From NCBI GenBank assembly GCA_007258455.2, contig VDFB02000003.1:44202077-44266076 (forward strand): DNA of 64,000 nt. The letters run 5' to 3'. Of the stretch, positions 1 to 12,466 are shown in pieces (the first letter of the stretch is position 1; every line of letters begins with the position of its first letter). Below the pieces are notes generated by a model. It did not search any database. It was not told the DNA's origin and saw only the letters and a program-made list of their open reading frames with translations. The position numbers and the translations under genes were made by a program. Origin of the DNA: Sequoia sempervirens (Eukaryota > Streptophyta > Pinopsida > Cupressales > Cupressaceae).

Positions 1-1111
1 TTATGTAAGTTTATATACTTAACATGTGTTGTTTGAAAAATAAAATTTATATCACAATCTTTGCAAACTAGAATTTTATATAATCCCAATATTTTATGTT
101 TGCTTTCAACTACAAATAGTTAGAATTTCTTGTGACTGTGACTAGTAATGGTTTTGATAACTATTAGAATTTTATACTAACAACTAGATTGACCTCAAAG
201 TTCTTGAAAATGGGTCTTTTTTTAATTTTTAGCATAAATTTCAAACTAGAGAGTCTTTTCACAAACTTGAATAATCAAAAGAAAGATATAACATGTTTCA
301 TATCAAAACCAAGATGTATATAACTCCTAAAATACCTTTGTTCATCCCATTATGGAATTCAATCTTAACTCAACCATGCCTAATAATACTTAAAAAATAG
401 TTAGCGTCGAGATAAATATTTCCACCATAAAACTTCTTATAGTTTCTTTTTGGACAATAGAATATTCTCTATCATATTTTATGTACAGGTGGAATATGTC
501 AATCAAAGGTCATAGTTGCCAGATTTGGCATTCGGTTTTTACCAAGTTTATAGATTTTAATTTTTGGTTAGTAGAATGGTTGGGGCAATGGCCAATTTAT
601 TTTTTTGTGCTTGGAAAACTACCTTAGATAGAGGCCATCGAGAATGGTTGTGCCATTCATTAGCACTCTACCATCGAGTGGCTTTGCTAAGGTCAATAGT
701 AGAGTCCTTGTAGGGCCACACCATCATGAGGCATTTAGATTTGACCATTTCCAAGCTAGTACAACTTGTACAACAAGAATTTTTTTCTTTTTTGACAAGG
801 AATTAAAAACTAAATTTTCAATTAAAAAACCTACAAGTTGACCTACACACCTACTCAGGGGCATGCATTCCAAAGAAGGTATGACTGTATAGATTTGTAT
901 GGAACTACTTATTTCTTTAGGAACTGTGTAACCCTTAAAAAAGTTGTTCTTTTAAAATTCCCAGATTTGAGTGAATAGGTAGTGTTCCTTAGGTATTTGG
1001 TCATTCTAGACTCAACGATGATGTTTGTTTTGCTCCAAGATGAGCTGATTTTTCCTCAAATCATGATCTCTCAAAATTGAATAGGAATTCATAGATTTAG
1101 TGCTCTAATAC
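1..1111 (-). other. Decayed internal part of an old LTR element, no gene
   Basis: No coding region is supported here; the one short frame (644-841, plus) has no recognisable motif. The right edge carries a degenerate primer-binding site read on the minus strand (gctctaatacca, about 1100-1111) next to an LTR starting TGTTGG. The 50 bases before it resemble the same position of element D (about 48910-48953): both have aattgaa/aattagg, then a 'ggaattcat' or 'ggagttcat' block, then the PBS. I read this as the 5' internal region of an old minus-strand relative of D. Its 3' end lies outside the window. Confidence 0.4.
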
Positions 1112-1168
1112 CATGTTGGAGTTGATAGTGAACCCCACATCTCAAAAAAATCATATGCAACCAAAGCA
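1112..1168 (-). repeat. Outermost old LTR, left fragment
   Basis: This is one end of an LTR (TGTTGGAGTTG...) directly beside the degenerate PBS. It is interrupted at 1169 by element C and continues at 14160-14511. The joined length is about 409 bp against 434 bp for the LTR of D. The five bases before C (aagca) and after C (aaatg) do not match cleanly, so the target-site duplication of C has decayed or the edge is off by a base or two. Confidence 0.5.
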
Positions 1169-2563
1169 TGTTGAAAACCCAGAATACTGAGAGGGGGTAA
1201 ATCAATATTCCTCTAAACCAATTAAACATAACCTATCCAATTAACTAAATAGAAATAATTGCAATGAAGAATGAAATAATGAATACAACCATAAAATCAC
1301 ATGACACATGAACACCAATATTTTTACGGGGAAAACCCAAAAAGGGAAAAACCATGGTGAGGGTTAAATCATAATATATTATATTCGAATATAAGATATT
1401 ACAAAAGGCTCACTGACAAGACACACTATCCAGAAAAAGAGATCACAACCCACTAAGTAAGAACAAAGAAGGGTTGGCAACACTGCCTATTTGAACTAAT
1501 ACAATAGCTCATCTATCATATGCCAAATTACAGTTCCATTGAAGTACAAAATGATCTTCACACTTGTCTAAATCAATACTCTGCTCTATTCATAATATGC
1601 TCAATATTGCATCGCACACATGTAGGTGAATCATCACACATGTCATAAATCACATACAATATGCTCTGCTTTACCACATTCACATATCATATATCCTTTC
1701 CACACTCTCGCTACCTTTTCTCACTCTCTTACCTCTCTCAAAAATTTGGTGATGCTCTCATATATATACCTACATCAATTGTAACTTCAATTAGATCGGC
1801 CTAATTATAAGTAACACACAAAATTAAACATTTCATCCTCAAAGAATTTTATCCACACTTAGTGCCTAAATTCAAAATTCAATTTACATCAAGATAGGTT
1901 GTCATGAACCTAATATAAATCCCACATAAGATAGGGTTGCTCAATTATTCTCCATAAAGCATCAAATATCTTAGGTCGGCCCAAAATAGACCTAAGCACA
2001 ATGTCTTCAAGTGTACATGCAATTCATCAATCGTGCGACCTTAAAACTCAATCTCCCATCAAATTTCCATTCAACTGACATTTATTAGCTTATCTTCATC
2101 ATTGCAAAACAAAATAATTATTCATGAAGAAGTGTGTTATCTCCCACACTGGTACACTGTATAAAAGATATCTGCAATATACAGAGCTACACACTTTCAT
2201 TCATATCTTTCTAGAAATTTTACAGAATGTCACAAAAACTTGAATGATGCTACATCTGATGAACTAAAAATTGTATTTATGAATGTAGAATATTATACCA
2301 TTGTGTGGTGAAGTGCGGACCCAAAAATGAACGTACTAAACCACAAAATTGTTAGAGGAAATACTTACTCAAGTTCCTGATAAACCATACTTTTCAGATC
2401 AGCTTGCATTGTACATAAGTCACCAAAAATACTTCCACACTATGCTAGGATGATCATAACAATGTTTCAACATTAATGACAACATTAGATCAAACAATGT
2501 ATGTCCACTTCATGCTCATGTTGCCAAACTACATCATCAATGATAGACTTCCAACTTCCAACA
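1169..2563 (-). repeat. Element C 3' LTR
   Basis: The LTR begins TGTTGAAAAC and ends ...TTCCAACA on the plus strand, directly followed by the complement of a polypurine tract. A TATATATA box read on the minus strand lies near 1760-1770 (about 13356-13370 in the other copy), the likely Pol II promoter. It contains the gggaaaaaccatggtgaggg block also found in the LTRs of element H. Confidence 0.8.
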
Positions 2564-2586
2564 ATCTCCCCCTTTGTCATTGATGG
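2564..2586 (-). other. Element C polypurine tract
   Basis: Minus-strand reading gives gacaaagggggagat immediately before TGTTGG of the 3' LTR, the position and composition of a plus-strand primer site. Further CTCCCCCTT-type tracts occur at about 2633, 2748 and 2818, similar to the multiple tracts in element H near 29476, 29627 and 29668. Confidence 0.75.
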
Positions 2587-3601
2587 CAACATGCATATCA
2601 AAAAAAAAGTTGAAAACTTGATTCAAAATTTATCTCCCCCTTACACATATCTCTCCAATCATTTTGATGAAAAGGTTTTGCAGCTATCTCTCCCCAAAAT
2701 GTAACTATCACTTCCCAAGTGTTTTGACAAAAAAAATTCCACTAACTCTCCCCCTTTGACATCAATGGAAAAGGTCGTGCAAAAGCTTGATATACTCCCC
2801 TTAGATATATATGTTGACTCCCCCTCAACCAAGAAACTTTTATACAAATAAGTGATTCTAAAAACTTAGTAAAATGCATAGAAGTAAGAATTATCAACCT
2901 AAAGATGTTGACCATTTGAGCTTCTTCAGAATGTCCTGCCAAGTAGATTTGTCTTCTTCCCAAAGTCTTTTTGCATCTACTAGAGTCCCACACCATAATT
3001 CAAGTTCCATTAGAGTCTCTTCTCCTTCTTCCATAGTTTCAGAGTTGAGATTTATTTCTAAGAGTTATTAGTACTGGCAAGGGCACTATAGATAGGAGTA
3101 TTCTTTATCTTCACTAAGCCCCTTAGCATCACATATTGTCTGATTGTTTCTTCTCTCTAATTCTACAAGACAAAGAAGTTGTCATGTAGCTGCATAATGC
3201 TAGTCCATTTATGATTGTTCCTATCTTTTGCTAAATCATAAGTATATGCTTCACAATCTATTTGTGTTTCAATTGAATTCATAGTGTCCTTTATACTTTA
3301 TGTGTTATTTGGCCATTTCAAGCAGTATGAGAGTAGGTTATGTGCTTCTTCTTCATAGGTTTGAGCATCCTTCAAACATTTCATAGCTTTGTGATGTGCA
3401 TTTGTACATTTCCTTGTGATATCTTCTAGACTCTTCTCTGTAGGCCTTACCTCTAATTCACTTCTAGCTTTTCCTTTTAATCCAGAGACATACTTTGAAC
3501 GAATTAGCCAAGTTTTTGAAATTTTCTATAGTAGACAATAATGCATCAATGCTTGTTCTGGGGGTTACCCGTTGTAAGGTTTTCATGGCTTCATCCATAT
3601 C

Positions 3602-5299
3602 CTATGCACTTATAGTTCTGACTCTAGTTTCATGCTCATGTTGAGCATCATCTAAGTTCATTCTTCCTTCTTCCAAGTTAGTATCTTCTTTATCTGCAAT
3701 TTCTTGTTTAACTTCAACTGGAAGGCTAACAATTCTCTTTCTTTTCTTACCTATTCTCCTAGAACTATCAGAGGCTTCAGCTCTAGTCCTATCATCTAAT
3801 CCTAATCTATTGATGTTTTTAGGGCTTCTTAGAAGCACTTCTACATAGTGAACAACTTCTACCTCGATCACTTCATAGTCTAATTCAAAAATTCAAATAG
3901 TTATGGGCTCAATTTCTCACATGAAGAAAAATTTAGTAGAGACAAGAAAATTAATGTCTCCTAAGTATCTTCCCAACACACTCTTAGGAATTATCACTCT
4001 TTCATTCATTCTCCTTTGAAACATTCCAAATAATTCCACAAGATCATCGTCTTGAGCATCCGAACCTCCAAGCCTTCTCATATGATTTGTTATTTGATAT
4101 GCAATAGGCTTTGTATTTGTCCACTCTACCTTCCCAATTATTGGTACTTCCTTCATGAAGTAGAAAAGCAAATAGATTACCAATGTACCATACCTAAATG
4201 TATGCTTTTTTTTCTTTTTGATTTCCTTTAGGTTTTTCATCAAACGTTGTCGAAGTAACTCACAAAGGTCATAATCAGCACCATATTCAATCATACCTTG
4301 TGCAATGTGAATGAAAATGGTAGAGACTATATTGTCTCTATTTGGGTGGCATATTTTGTGACCAATAAGCATTACAACATATTAGATAGCTGAATTTGTA
4401 ATTGTGTTCAAGGTGAGTTCTTTTTCTTCAAGGGTAGCACCTGTCTTCATTATATCCTTAAATTTGATAGATTTTCAATCTAGAACTGGTCTGAAGGACT
4501 GCAAACCAGTTGTCTTTAATAGCTTCTTTGGTTATTGAGTATGTGCCATCAATCCATATGGATTCATTGTGAATTCTGCTTAACACCATTTTGGTGTACC
4601 TCTTTTTGACTTCAAATAATGGAAACTTCTGCCACACATCCAATCTCTTCTCACTTAGGGTTTTGTATTTCGATTTTATGGTGCCATCATTTCCTTCCAA
4701 TTCATCTACCCACATAACATATAATTTTCTATAGGAAAATTCTTCTAGTTTCTTGTGAATATATGCATTGATATCCTTAGTCAGTAGAACTCCATAGGGA
4801 GTGCAAAAAAATGCACCTGTTGAATCTTCTAATTAAACTTTCCTAGAATGCCTCTTAGTCCAGGTTGCGGTCTCTCAAGACATCTACAACCCTCAGTCCT
4901 TCCATTACATCTAAATTTCTTTCAAATAAAAATTCTAGAAAACTAGAGTACACAAAACACCTCTTAAGCAACTCGGTGAAATTAGGGTTTTGATGTTCTG
5001 CTACCATGAGATGTGTCGAATGCTTCCACTTCTTCTTTTGCAACTTTCTTCCACTTCACATGTGTTATAATGAAATTAATTTATCTTCCCAAGCACACTT
5101 TTAACTCTTTGATTTGACCCATTTTAGCAATAAATGCTTTAGACAAAAAGCTGGTAAACTTTGAAACCTTGTATGCATAGTCAATCTTCAAAAGCTCCAC
5201 AAATTTTTGCATTAAAATATTTTCTCCTACAGTTTTCACCAACACATTCACAATATTCATCTCCATCTCATCTCTTTGTGTTAAGCCATGACACAACAT
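3602..5299 (-). pseudogene. Element C: unidentified non-pol ORF, broken
   Basis: Four minus-strand open stretches (5081-5299, 4855-5043, 4458-4715, 3917-4372) and a charged tail (3602-3871) form a chain of about 560 codons interrupted by stops and frameshifts. The best preserved part, 3917-4372, encodes 151 residues. It has a His-Lys-Ile-Cys-His-Pro-Asn-Arg stretch near the start, a Tyr-Asp-Leu-Cys-Glu-Leu-Leu motif, a basic lysine run and a hydrophobic Tyr-Leu-Leu-Phe-Tyr-Phe segment. The tail is rich in Glu and Arg with an Arg-Lys-Lys-Arg-Lys-Arg-type basic patch. None of the hallmarks of protease, RT, RNase H or integrase is present. It lies where pol would be, between gag and the polypurine tract. 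I recall similar uncharacterised proteins in conifer LTR elements, but that is memory and not evidence. Function unknown. Confidence 0.5.
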
Positions 5300-5492
5300 A
5301 TTGGTAGGGGCTTATATGATTTTCAGTAAAGCTCCCCCTAATCCATAGCTTTGGGCTTAGTTACCGAAGGAAACATCTACACCAGAGATAGGTACATATT
5401 CTCCCTTGTCCTCAGTTCCTTCTTTCTTTCTCCATACTTTTCCATTTCCTTCTCTTCATTCAGATCAATTTTCTCATCTCGCTCATCTTTCT

Positions 5493-6559
5493 TTATAGGT
5501 GCATTCTTCCTTGTATTCTTGCAATATGTTCAAGCTTTCTACAACTATTGCATATGATATTTCTCTGATTGTTTTTCCTTCCATTTTTTCTAAGTCTACA
5601 CTGATTAGCTTTGTGTCCAAATCCATAGCATGTATAGCAATAACCACTAAAATATTGAGTCATTCTACCATTTTTGTATCTATTCATCATTTGATTTATG
5701 CAATCACTTGTTCTATGTCCAAATTTTTTGCATGTAAAGCATTTCCCAATAAAATATGAAACATTTTGATTCATTTTTCTTCTACATTCCATAGCTCTAT
5801 GTCCAAATTTATTACCAAAATAACAAATACCATTGAAAGATTGGTACCTTTGAAAATTTGGTTGATTGATAGGGGTTCTTCTAGCACTGCTTCTCTGATT
5901 TCAGAACTTTCCATAGTTCCTCTTGCCTTGAAATTTTCTAGGTTCACTGATCTTCTTCACATTATATGTCTAATCTACCTTAGAGCTTTCTCCTCTTTCA
6001 AATCCCAAACTACCTTTATCTTTAGATGATTTCTACCCAACAATCAACTCATCAAGCATTTTAGAACTTGTCTTAAACTTATCTTCATGAATTCTTGCTC
6101 TTTCCAAGTCTGCTCTAAGGTTTACCACTTCTTGTTCTAGTCTTGTACATTCATCAATATTGCTTTATACCACTACATTCATAAATTCCTCAATTATTTT
6201 CTTTTCTTCCACTTGTACTTTCAGTCTAGTGATTTCTTCATTTGCTTTCTTCAATTGTTCATTAACTTCTCTATGTCTTTCTCTAAACTTCTTGATCTAA
6301 TCTCTTTGTTTTTTGATTCATTTGTTTGCCTCTTTTATATTTTTCTTCAAATCTCCACTTTCATTTTCAATTTTATTAAGATCTTCAAGATCCACTTTGA
6401 GTTCTTCATCTTTGTCTAGCATGCAATCATCTTCTGTGTATTCAATTTTAAAATTTTCTTTTGGAGGAGTAGGGTACTTCCTTTCAGCAATATGTGCAAA
6501 CTCCAAGATCTTCCCAAAGTGATCAAGCTCCTTCCAACGATCCAAGCTCATATACCAAT
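5493..6559 (-). pseudogene. Element C gag with four CCHC zinc knuckles, broken
   Basis: Nucleocapsid-type gag remnant. The zinc-knuckle cluster lies at about 5500-5845. In order of translation it has CYFGNKFGHRAMEC (second Cys changed to Gly), CFTCKKFGHRTSDC, CYTCYGFGHKANQC, and a degraded CNSCRKLEHIARIQG in which the last Cys is lost. The intact ones fit CX2CX4HX4C. The upstream part (about 6000-6550) is acidic and Lys/Glu-rich, with heptad-like leucine and isoleucine spacing suggesting coiled coil, and is split by several stops. The first open stretch (6318-6569) overlaps the primer site, so the true start is unclear. Gag would form the particle that packages element RNA in the cytoplasm. 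Confidence 0.65.
6546..6557 (-). other. Element C primer-binding site
   Basis: Plus-strand gctcatatacca is the complement of an initiator-Met tRNA primer site with two mismatches to gctctgatacca. It lies two bases from the 5' LTR edge, as expected for a minus-strand element. Confidence 0.65.
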
Positions 6560-7069
6560 TTTTGAACAACCATAATACTAAGAGGGGGGTGAATCAATAT
6601 TCCTCTAAACTAATTAAGCATATCCCAACAAATTAATTGAATAGAAATAACTGCAATGAAGAATGAAAGCATGAATACAACCATAGAATCACATGACATA
6701 TGAACACCAGTATTTTTATGTGGAAAACCCAAAAAGGGAAAAACCATGGTGAGGGTTAGCTCACAATATAATATATCTAGATATAAGATATTACAAAAGG
6801 CTCATTGGCAGGACACACTATCCAGAAAAAGAGCTCACAACCCACTGAGTAAGAACAAAGAAGGGTTGGAAAAATCACCTATTTGAACAAATACAATATA
6901 ATCTATCATATGTGAGATTACAGTTCCATTGAAGTACAAAATGATCTTCACACTTTTATGAATCAATACTATACTTTGTTCATAATTTTCTCAATACTGC
7001 ATTGTACACATGTAGGTGAATCACTATACATGTCATAAATTGTATACAATATACTCTGCTTTACCACAT
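6560..7069 (-). repeat. Element C 5' LTR, part one
   Basis: It matches 1169-1678 of the 3' LTR and breaks off in ttaccacat, exactly where chromovirus A is inserted. The last five bases (CACAT, 7065-7069) are A's target-site duplication. Confidence 0.8.
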
Positions 7070-7873
7070 TGGTGTAGCTATGGTAGGAGGGTCCTCAAAG
7101 AGAATAGTCTGGACCATGTAGTAAGAGTCACACAACCGAAGCAACATGGAAATTGGAGGAAAATGCAGATTCAAACATTCTTATTATCAGAAATCTCAAT
7201 TACAATCGGCTAGCAACATCTGAGCATACAAATTCGGCTCACAAGTTTGATACAACATGCTCAAAATACCATCTTCCTATATGCTCCTTAATGCGAGAGA
7301 AATCTTACATATCAGATCCACATTAATCTAGTTAATCAACTTCTCTCTATCCTAATTATCTATTACAAGCTTTATATCATATCCGCAGATCTAGAATTTT
7401 CCATGGCGGCCAAAGTAATTACAATATCCGATGAAAGAAAATGTAATGTGCACATGAAATAGGTCGGCCTCAAATTTTAATTTCTCCTTAACAGGTGCAT
7501 AGGATGAAGTGTGGACCTATAATTAAGGTCAAGGACACTCCATGGAACAATTTGAATCACACCGTCAAGATCTGCAAGTTATGGGAAAGATCCACAAGCG
7601 ATCAAACTAGTCATTACGCTTGAAAATTATTCTGGTGTCGGTTCAGGAAACTACCACTAAATCCGTAAGCAATAACTTGTCGAAAAAAGAACCAATTGTG
7701 CTCAAATCTTAGAATAAGGAAAATGAACATGTCAACGATGAAAACATAGATCCATAAGGTTTGGTGAGAAAATATGATGAATCCACCAACTTGAACTGAA
7801 CAAGAACAAAAACTAAAAGAAAATATTTTTGGTTGATGCAAGATTGCCAAGAACCAAGGATGCTCTTGCATTA
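7070..7873 (-). repeat. Element A 3' LTR
   Basis: Read on the minus strand it starts TAATGCAAGAGCATCC, where the partner copy has TGATGCAGGAGCATCC, and ends CACCA. The pol frame (stop at 7905 aside) runs across the edge into the LTR as Leu-Met-Gln-Glu-His-Pro, the same as in element B. Confidence 0.85.
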
Positions 7874-7904
7874 GACATCTGAGGTTTTTTGAAAAGTGAG
7901 TCCC

Positions 7905-9260
7905 TCATTTCTCTAGGGCTAAAGGGAAACCAATACAGTCTACTGTAGCCTGAGAAATCCAAGAAGAATCCTCCACTGGTCTGTCTTTCCATTTCACAAG
8001 ATATTCTTTGTACTGTCTTCCACGAGTTTTCCTCCCATCTTTGATATCCAAAATATCTTCTATCTCATTTGATGTTTAGGAAACTGGTTCTCCAGTTTTT
8101 CTTTACTGTCTTCACTTAATTTTGTTTCATAGTATTGGTGTAGATCTGCAATGTTGAATATAGGTGATATACCCATGCCATCCAGTAACTCTACTTCATA
8201 TGTATTTCTTGAATCAAATTTCGTCAAAATATTACAGGGTCCAAACTTCCTCATCTTGAGTTTATTGTATGTGCCAACTAGAAATATTTCCTTCCTCAAA
8301 TACACCATCACTTCATCTCCAACTTTGAACTCCTTATGTCTTGTTTTTTCATTTGCTCACTCATTATACTTTCGGTTCATATCTTCCAATTGCTCCTTCA
8401 CTTGATTATGTACTTTCTTCATATGTTCTACAAATTCCTTTGCTTTTGCACTCCTTTTATCTTCCATACTAATGTCTATCCACTCTAATATACCTCTAGG
8501 ATGAACTCCAATAACGATTTCAAAAGGTTTTTTTCTGGTACTCCTGTTTACTGAATTATTGTAAGCAAACTCTACTTGTGCAAGGACTAAATCCCAACTT
8601 TCGGTCTTCTCTCTAACCAAACATCTTAGCAAATTCCCTATACTCTTGTTTACTACCTATGTCTTTCCATCAATCTATGGGTGAAAAATAGAATTAAACT
8701 TTAAATCTATCTTCAACTTATTCCAAAGTGTCCTCCAAAAGTAACCAACAAACTTTGTATCTCTTTCTGAAACAATACTCTTGGGTAAGCCATGCAATCT
8801 GACCACTTCCTTGAAAAATAAGTCTACTACATGTACTGCATCTGTTGTCTTCTTACAAGGTATGAAGTGTACCATTTTAGAAAATATATCCACCACCACA
8901 AATATAGAATCATTACCTCTTTGTTTCTTTGGAAAACCAAGTATGAAATCCATGATAATATTCTCCCAAGGTCTCTTTGGAACTATCAATGGCTTATACA
9001 ATCCAACATTTTGACTACTCCCCTTTGCAACTTGACAAAATCTGCAACTCTATACAAATTTCCTGACATCCTTATGAATTTGTGGCCAAAAGTAATCCTC
9101 ACTTACCAATGCTATTGTCTTATCAACTCCAAAGTGTCCTACCAATTGTCCACTATGTTTTTGTCTCACCAAGTTATCCCTCATTGAACTCTAGGGTATA
9201 CACAACTAATTCCCTCTGAACAACATGTCCTCCTGAATGAAATAATCTAACCACTGACTC
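7905..9260 (-). pseudogene. Element A integrase and C-terminal chromodomain, broken
   Basis: Integrase inserts the element's cDNA; the chromodomain is thought to guide it to modified chromatin. The core (8675-9001) has Ile-Met-Asp-Phe with the first catalytic Asp and Ser-Glu-Arg-Asp-Thr-Lys-Phe with the second. The next stretch (8357-8632) carries the Phe-Ala-Tyr-Asn-Asn-Ser region with the conserved Asn-Asn pair. The 8060-8311 stretch has Lys-Phe-Gly-Pro-Cys, a variant GPY/F module. The chromodomain (about 7913-8062) reads EIEDILD then YKEYLVKWKDRPVEDSSW, with the aromatic Tyr and Trp positions of the fold present. A TGA at 7905-7907 stands where element B has Trp. Frame changes separate the parts. 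Confidence 0.85.
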
Positions 9261-11110
9261 CTATCCTCCAAGACTAGTTCTTTACAAGCTCTCCAAGGTT
9301 CTACAAACTCTGGGTCTTCCTCATACAAGTTCTTCAATTCATCAAAGCCTAATACCTCCACTTTCATCTCTGCTAGTAAACTCCTTCTCCTACTCAAAGC
9401 ATCAAAAACTTTATTTGACTTTCCACTCCTATATTTCAAAACAAAAGTATAATTATGCAAGAATTCTACTCATCTCATGTGTCTCTGATTCAACTTACCC
9501 TGATTGTTCAAATATTGCAAAGCCTGATGATCCACATTAAACACAAACTCCTTAGGAAACAATTAATGTCTTCACTTCTTCGAGGCTTGAACTATGGCAT
9601 AAAACTCTTGATCATACACTGAATATCTTCTCCTAGCATTATTAAACTTCTCACTGAAATAAGCTACAAGTCTCCCTTCTTGACTCAATACTGCTCCAAT
9701 TGCATTTCCAATTGCATCACAATCTACCTAAAATACTTTATCAAAGTTTGGTAAAGCCAACACAGGTTTCTCAATCACCATATGTTTCAACAACTCAAAA
9801 CTTTGATCTACTCCAGATGTCCACCTAAAATCCTTATTATCTCCTCTCATTGTTTATGTCATAGAACTGCAAATAGAACTGAAATTCCTAATGAACTTTC
9901 AGTAGAAACTAGCCAATCCATGAAATGATATTACCTCTCCAATGCTTTTTGGTGTAGGCCATTCAACAATTACTCTTAACTTCTTAGGATCCATTTTCAA
10001 TCCATCCACAAATATCACAAATCCTAGATATACCAATTCTTCCTTCATGAAACTACACTTCTTAATGTTTACCAACAACTGCTCTTCTCTCAACCTCTAC
10101 AAACCTTGTCTTATATGCAACAAATGTTCTTCTCTAGTCTTACTGAAAATCAAGATGTCATCCAAATAAACAATACAAACTTACCCAATAATTTATTCAA
10201 TACCACATTCATCAACCTCATGAAAGTACTCGATGCATTTGTTAGTCCAAAATACATCACCAACCACTCATGCAATCCTTCATTTTTCTTGAATGTTGTC
10301 TTCCACTCATCCCCTTCTTTGATTCTGATCTACTGATATCTGCTCTTCAAATTTATCTTTGTAAAGTAGTTAGCTCTGCTCAAACAATCCATAATGTCAT
10401 CCATCTGAGGCGAAGGAAATCTATACTACACTGTGATTTTATTTATGGCCCTAGAGTCTATACACATCCTCCATTATCCATCCTTATTAGGTGCTAACAC
10501 AGCAGGTACTACACAAGGACTTAATCTTTCTCTGATCAAACCCTTCTTCAACAACTCTTGCACTTGTCTATTCAACTATTCATTCTCTGTAGGTGTCATC
10601 CAGTGTGCTACTTTATTAGGCAAACAAGCTCCAAGAATCAGATCCATGAAATGACTAATACTCCTCACAAGTGGTAATCCATCAGGTACATTATCTAAAA
10701 TGATCTCATACTCTATCAACAATTCCTTTATCTCCTCCGGTTGTTCTTCTACATGCTTCAAGTCTTTAGCCTTCTTAGGAACCAAGGCATAGAACATGTT
10801 CTCATGTCTCAATCCATCTAGAAATCTCCTTCCATCAACCAAATAAATTATGGCACTCATACAAACCTCAAATCTCCTTCCCAACAAAACATGGCATATA
10901 TCCATAGGCATGCTATCACACAAAACTTCATCATGGTAATTTCCTATCTTCAATTTTACCAAACATTTTTCACTTACCAATATCTTATGCACATATTGAA
11001 TCTATGTTATCTGATAGGGTTTTGGGTGTTTCAATCTTTCCAGCTTCAATTTGGTCACCATTTCTTTAGAAACTAGGTTCTCAGAGCTTCCACTATCAAC
11101 AATCACTTTG
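9260..11110 (-). pseudogene. Element A protease, reverse transcriptase and RNase H, broken
   Basis: The aspartic protease active site reads Ile-Val-Asp-Ser-Gly-Ser-Ser near 11078-11100, followed by the conserved Gly-Asn-Tyr-His-Asp-Glu-Val-Leu-Cys stretch (about 10940). RT spans about 9900-10600. Its catalytic Tyr-Leu-Asp-Asp box is at 10157-10168, with a one-base deletion about 8 bases upstream compared with element B. The thumb/connection part is readable at 9899-10093. RNase H follows (about 9260-9890), with Val-Asp-Cys-Asp-Ala in the first catalytic position. Multiple stops mean no active polyprotein could be made. Confidence 0.85.
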
Positions 11111-11282
11111 CAACATTTTCCACCTACCTCCATATGGTCTGAAAAAAATTATTTCTTTGCAATAGCTCCTACTCCATCTCACTTTGACACAATACTCTTT
11201 TTTTCACCAACACTTCTGCTCCTTTTAGTTTATTAGACGATCCGGCATGATCCTCCTCAACAAAGGTTGTTCTTCCATTTTT

Positions 11283-12342
11283 CTATGTCTTTTTTCTTGT
11301 CTCTCCTTGATTGCATTCAAATACTCTATTTCCTTCTCCACCACACTTAAAACAAGTTCCCCTAAATACTCTTTTTCTCCTATCCTCTATCATCTTTCCT
11401 ATAACCCTCATTCTAGTAACCACCATATCCTCATCTTCAGTAAGAATTTCCATCACCTCTATGGTACGAATTATCATTCTTACTGACTTCCTTATCTTTA
11501 TTCTGATCTATAAAATTTCCTCTTCCTCCTCCAGTAAAATTTCTTCCTCTCTAAAATCTTCCACCCCTTCCTCTCTGTCTTTTCTCTTGTCTTTTATTCA
11601 ACTTCTCTTATGCTTTTAGGGCACTTTGATATGCCTCTTCCACACTCTGCAACTTGATCAAACTAATCTCATTGTGTATAAAGGACCTCAAACCATTCAC
11701 ATATCTAGCTACTTGTTTGATCTCATCCTCTGAATTTCCAGATCTAATATTCAACTTGTAGAACTCCGCAGTATACTCTGTCACACTTGACTCCTGCTTC
11801 AAATTTTGCAACTTCCGAAACAAACTGATCTGATAATCTATAGGCATAAACTTTGTCTTTAACTTATTCACCATCTGACCCCATGATCTTATCTTTTCTT
11901 TTCCTCTTCTTCGCCTATCTGTTTGCAAATGTTCCCACCAAAGGGATGCATGTCCTTTCAACTTTGTACAAGAAAATTTTACTTTCTTATCTTCACCGGT
12001 TCCTTCAAAATAAAAATACTTCTCCATCTTTGTTATCCAATCAAGCAATTCATCTGAATCTAACTTACCATTATAATCCAGTGGATTGAAATGTGGCTTA
12101 GTATTTTCTCTAGTTAGGGCTCTTATGAACCTCTCTTCTCCTTGATCTAGGCCAATATTTTCTCTTTCCCTTTCTTCTTGCTCTTCTACCTATTCATCAT
12201 TCACATCATCAACTGGTCAACCTCTCCTCTAGGTCATTTCAACTGCATCTAATCTGGTAGCAATTCCTCTCAACATATCCATTATAGTTGGGTATGCATT
12301 TCCACACACTCCATTTCCTCTACCATTTCTTCTTCATGCCAT
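11283..12342 (-). pseudogene. Element A gag, broken
   Basis: Gag starts at an ATG at 12342 (minus) whose third codon is already a stop. The capsid region (11608-12048) is one clean stretch of 146 codons with Leu-Lys-Gly-His-Ala-Ser-Leu-Trp-Trp, the hallmark of the retrotransposon gag family, and an Asp-Tyr-Gln-Ile-Ser-Leu-Phe segment typical of chromovirus gag. The nucleocapsid knuckle near 11310-11345 reads CFKCGGEGNRVFEC. The His of CX2CX4HX4C is replaced by Asn, so zinc binding is probably lost. Confidence 0.85.
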
Positions 12343-12451
12343 CTTTACACAAGTCCTCTGCAGTTGCAAGTCAGATCCTCAGTCTACCACCCCACAAAAA
12401 ATCTTCAACAAGGCTCCAAAAACTCTGGTGATCTCTCACATAACAAACCTG

Positions 12452-12463
12452 GCTCTGATACCA
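12452..12463 (-). other. Element A primer-binding site
   Basis: Plus-strand gctctgatacca is the exact complement of TGGTATCAGAGC, the initiator-Met tRNA primer site. It is three bases from the 5' LTR edge at 12467. Confidence 0.9.
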
Positions 12464-12466
12464 AGC

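Noticed and set aside
7614..7871. 85-codon frame in the A LTR, also partly open in the other LTR copy (13078-13287)
   Set aside because: It begins as the read-through of the chromodomain frame into the LTR and then has no motif; the copies end at different places.
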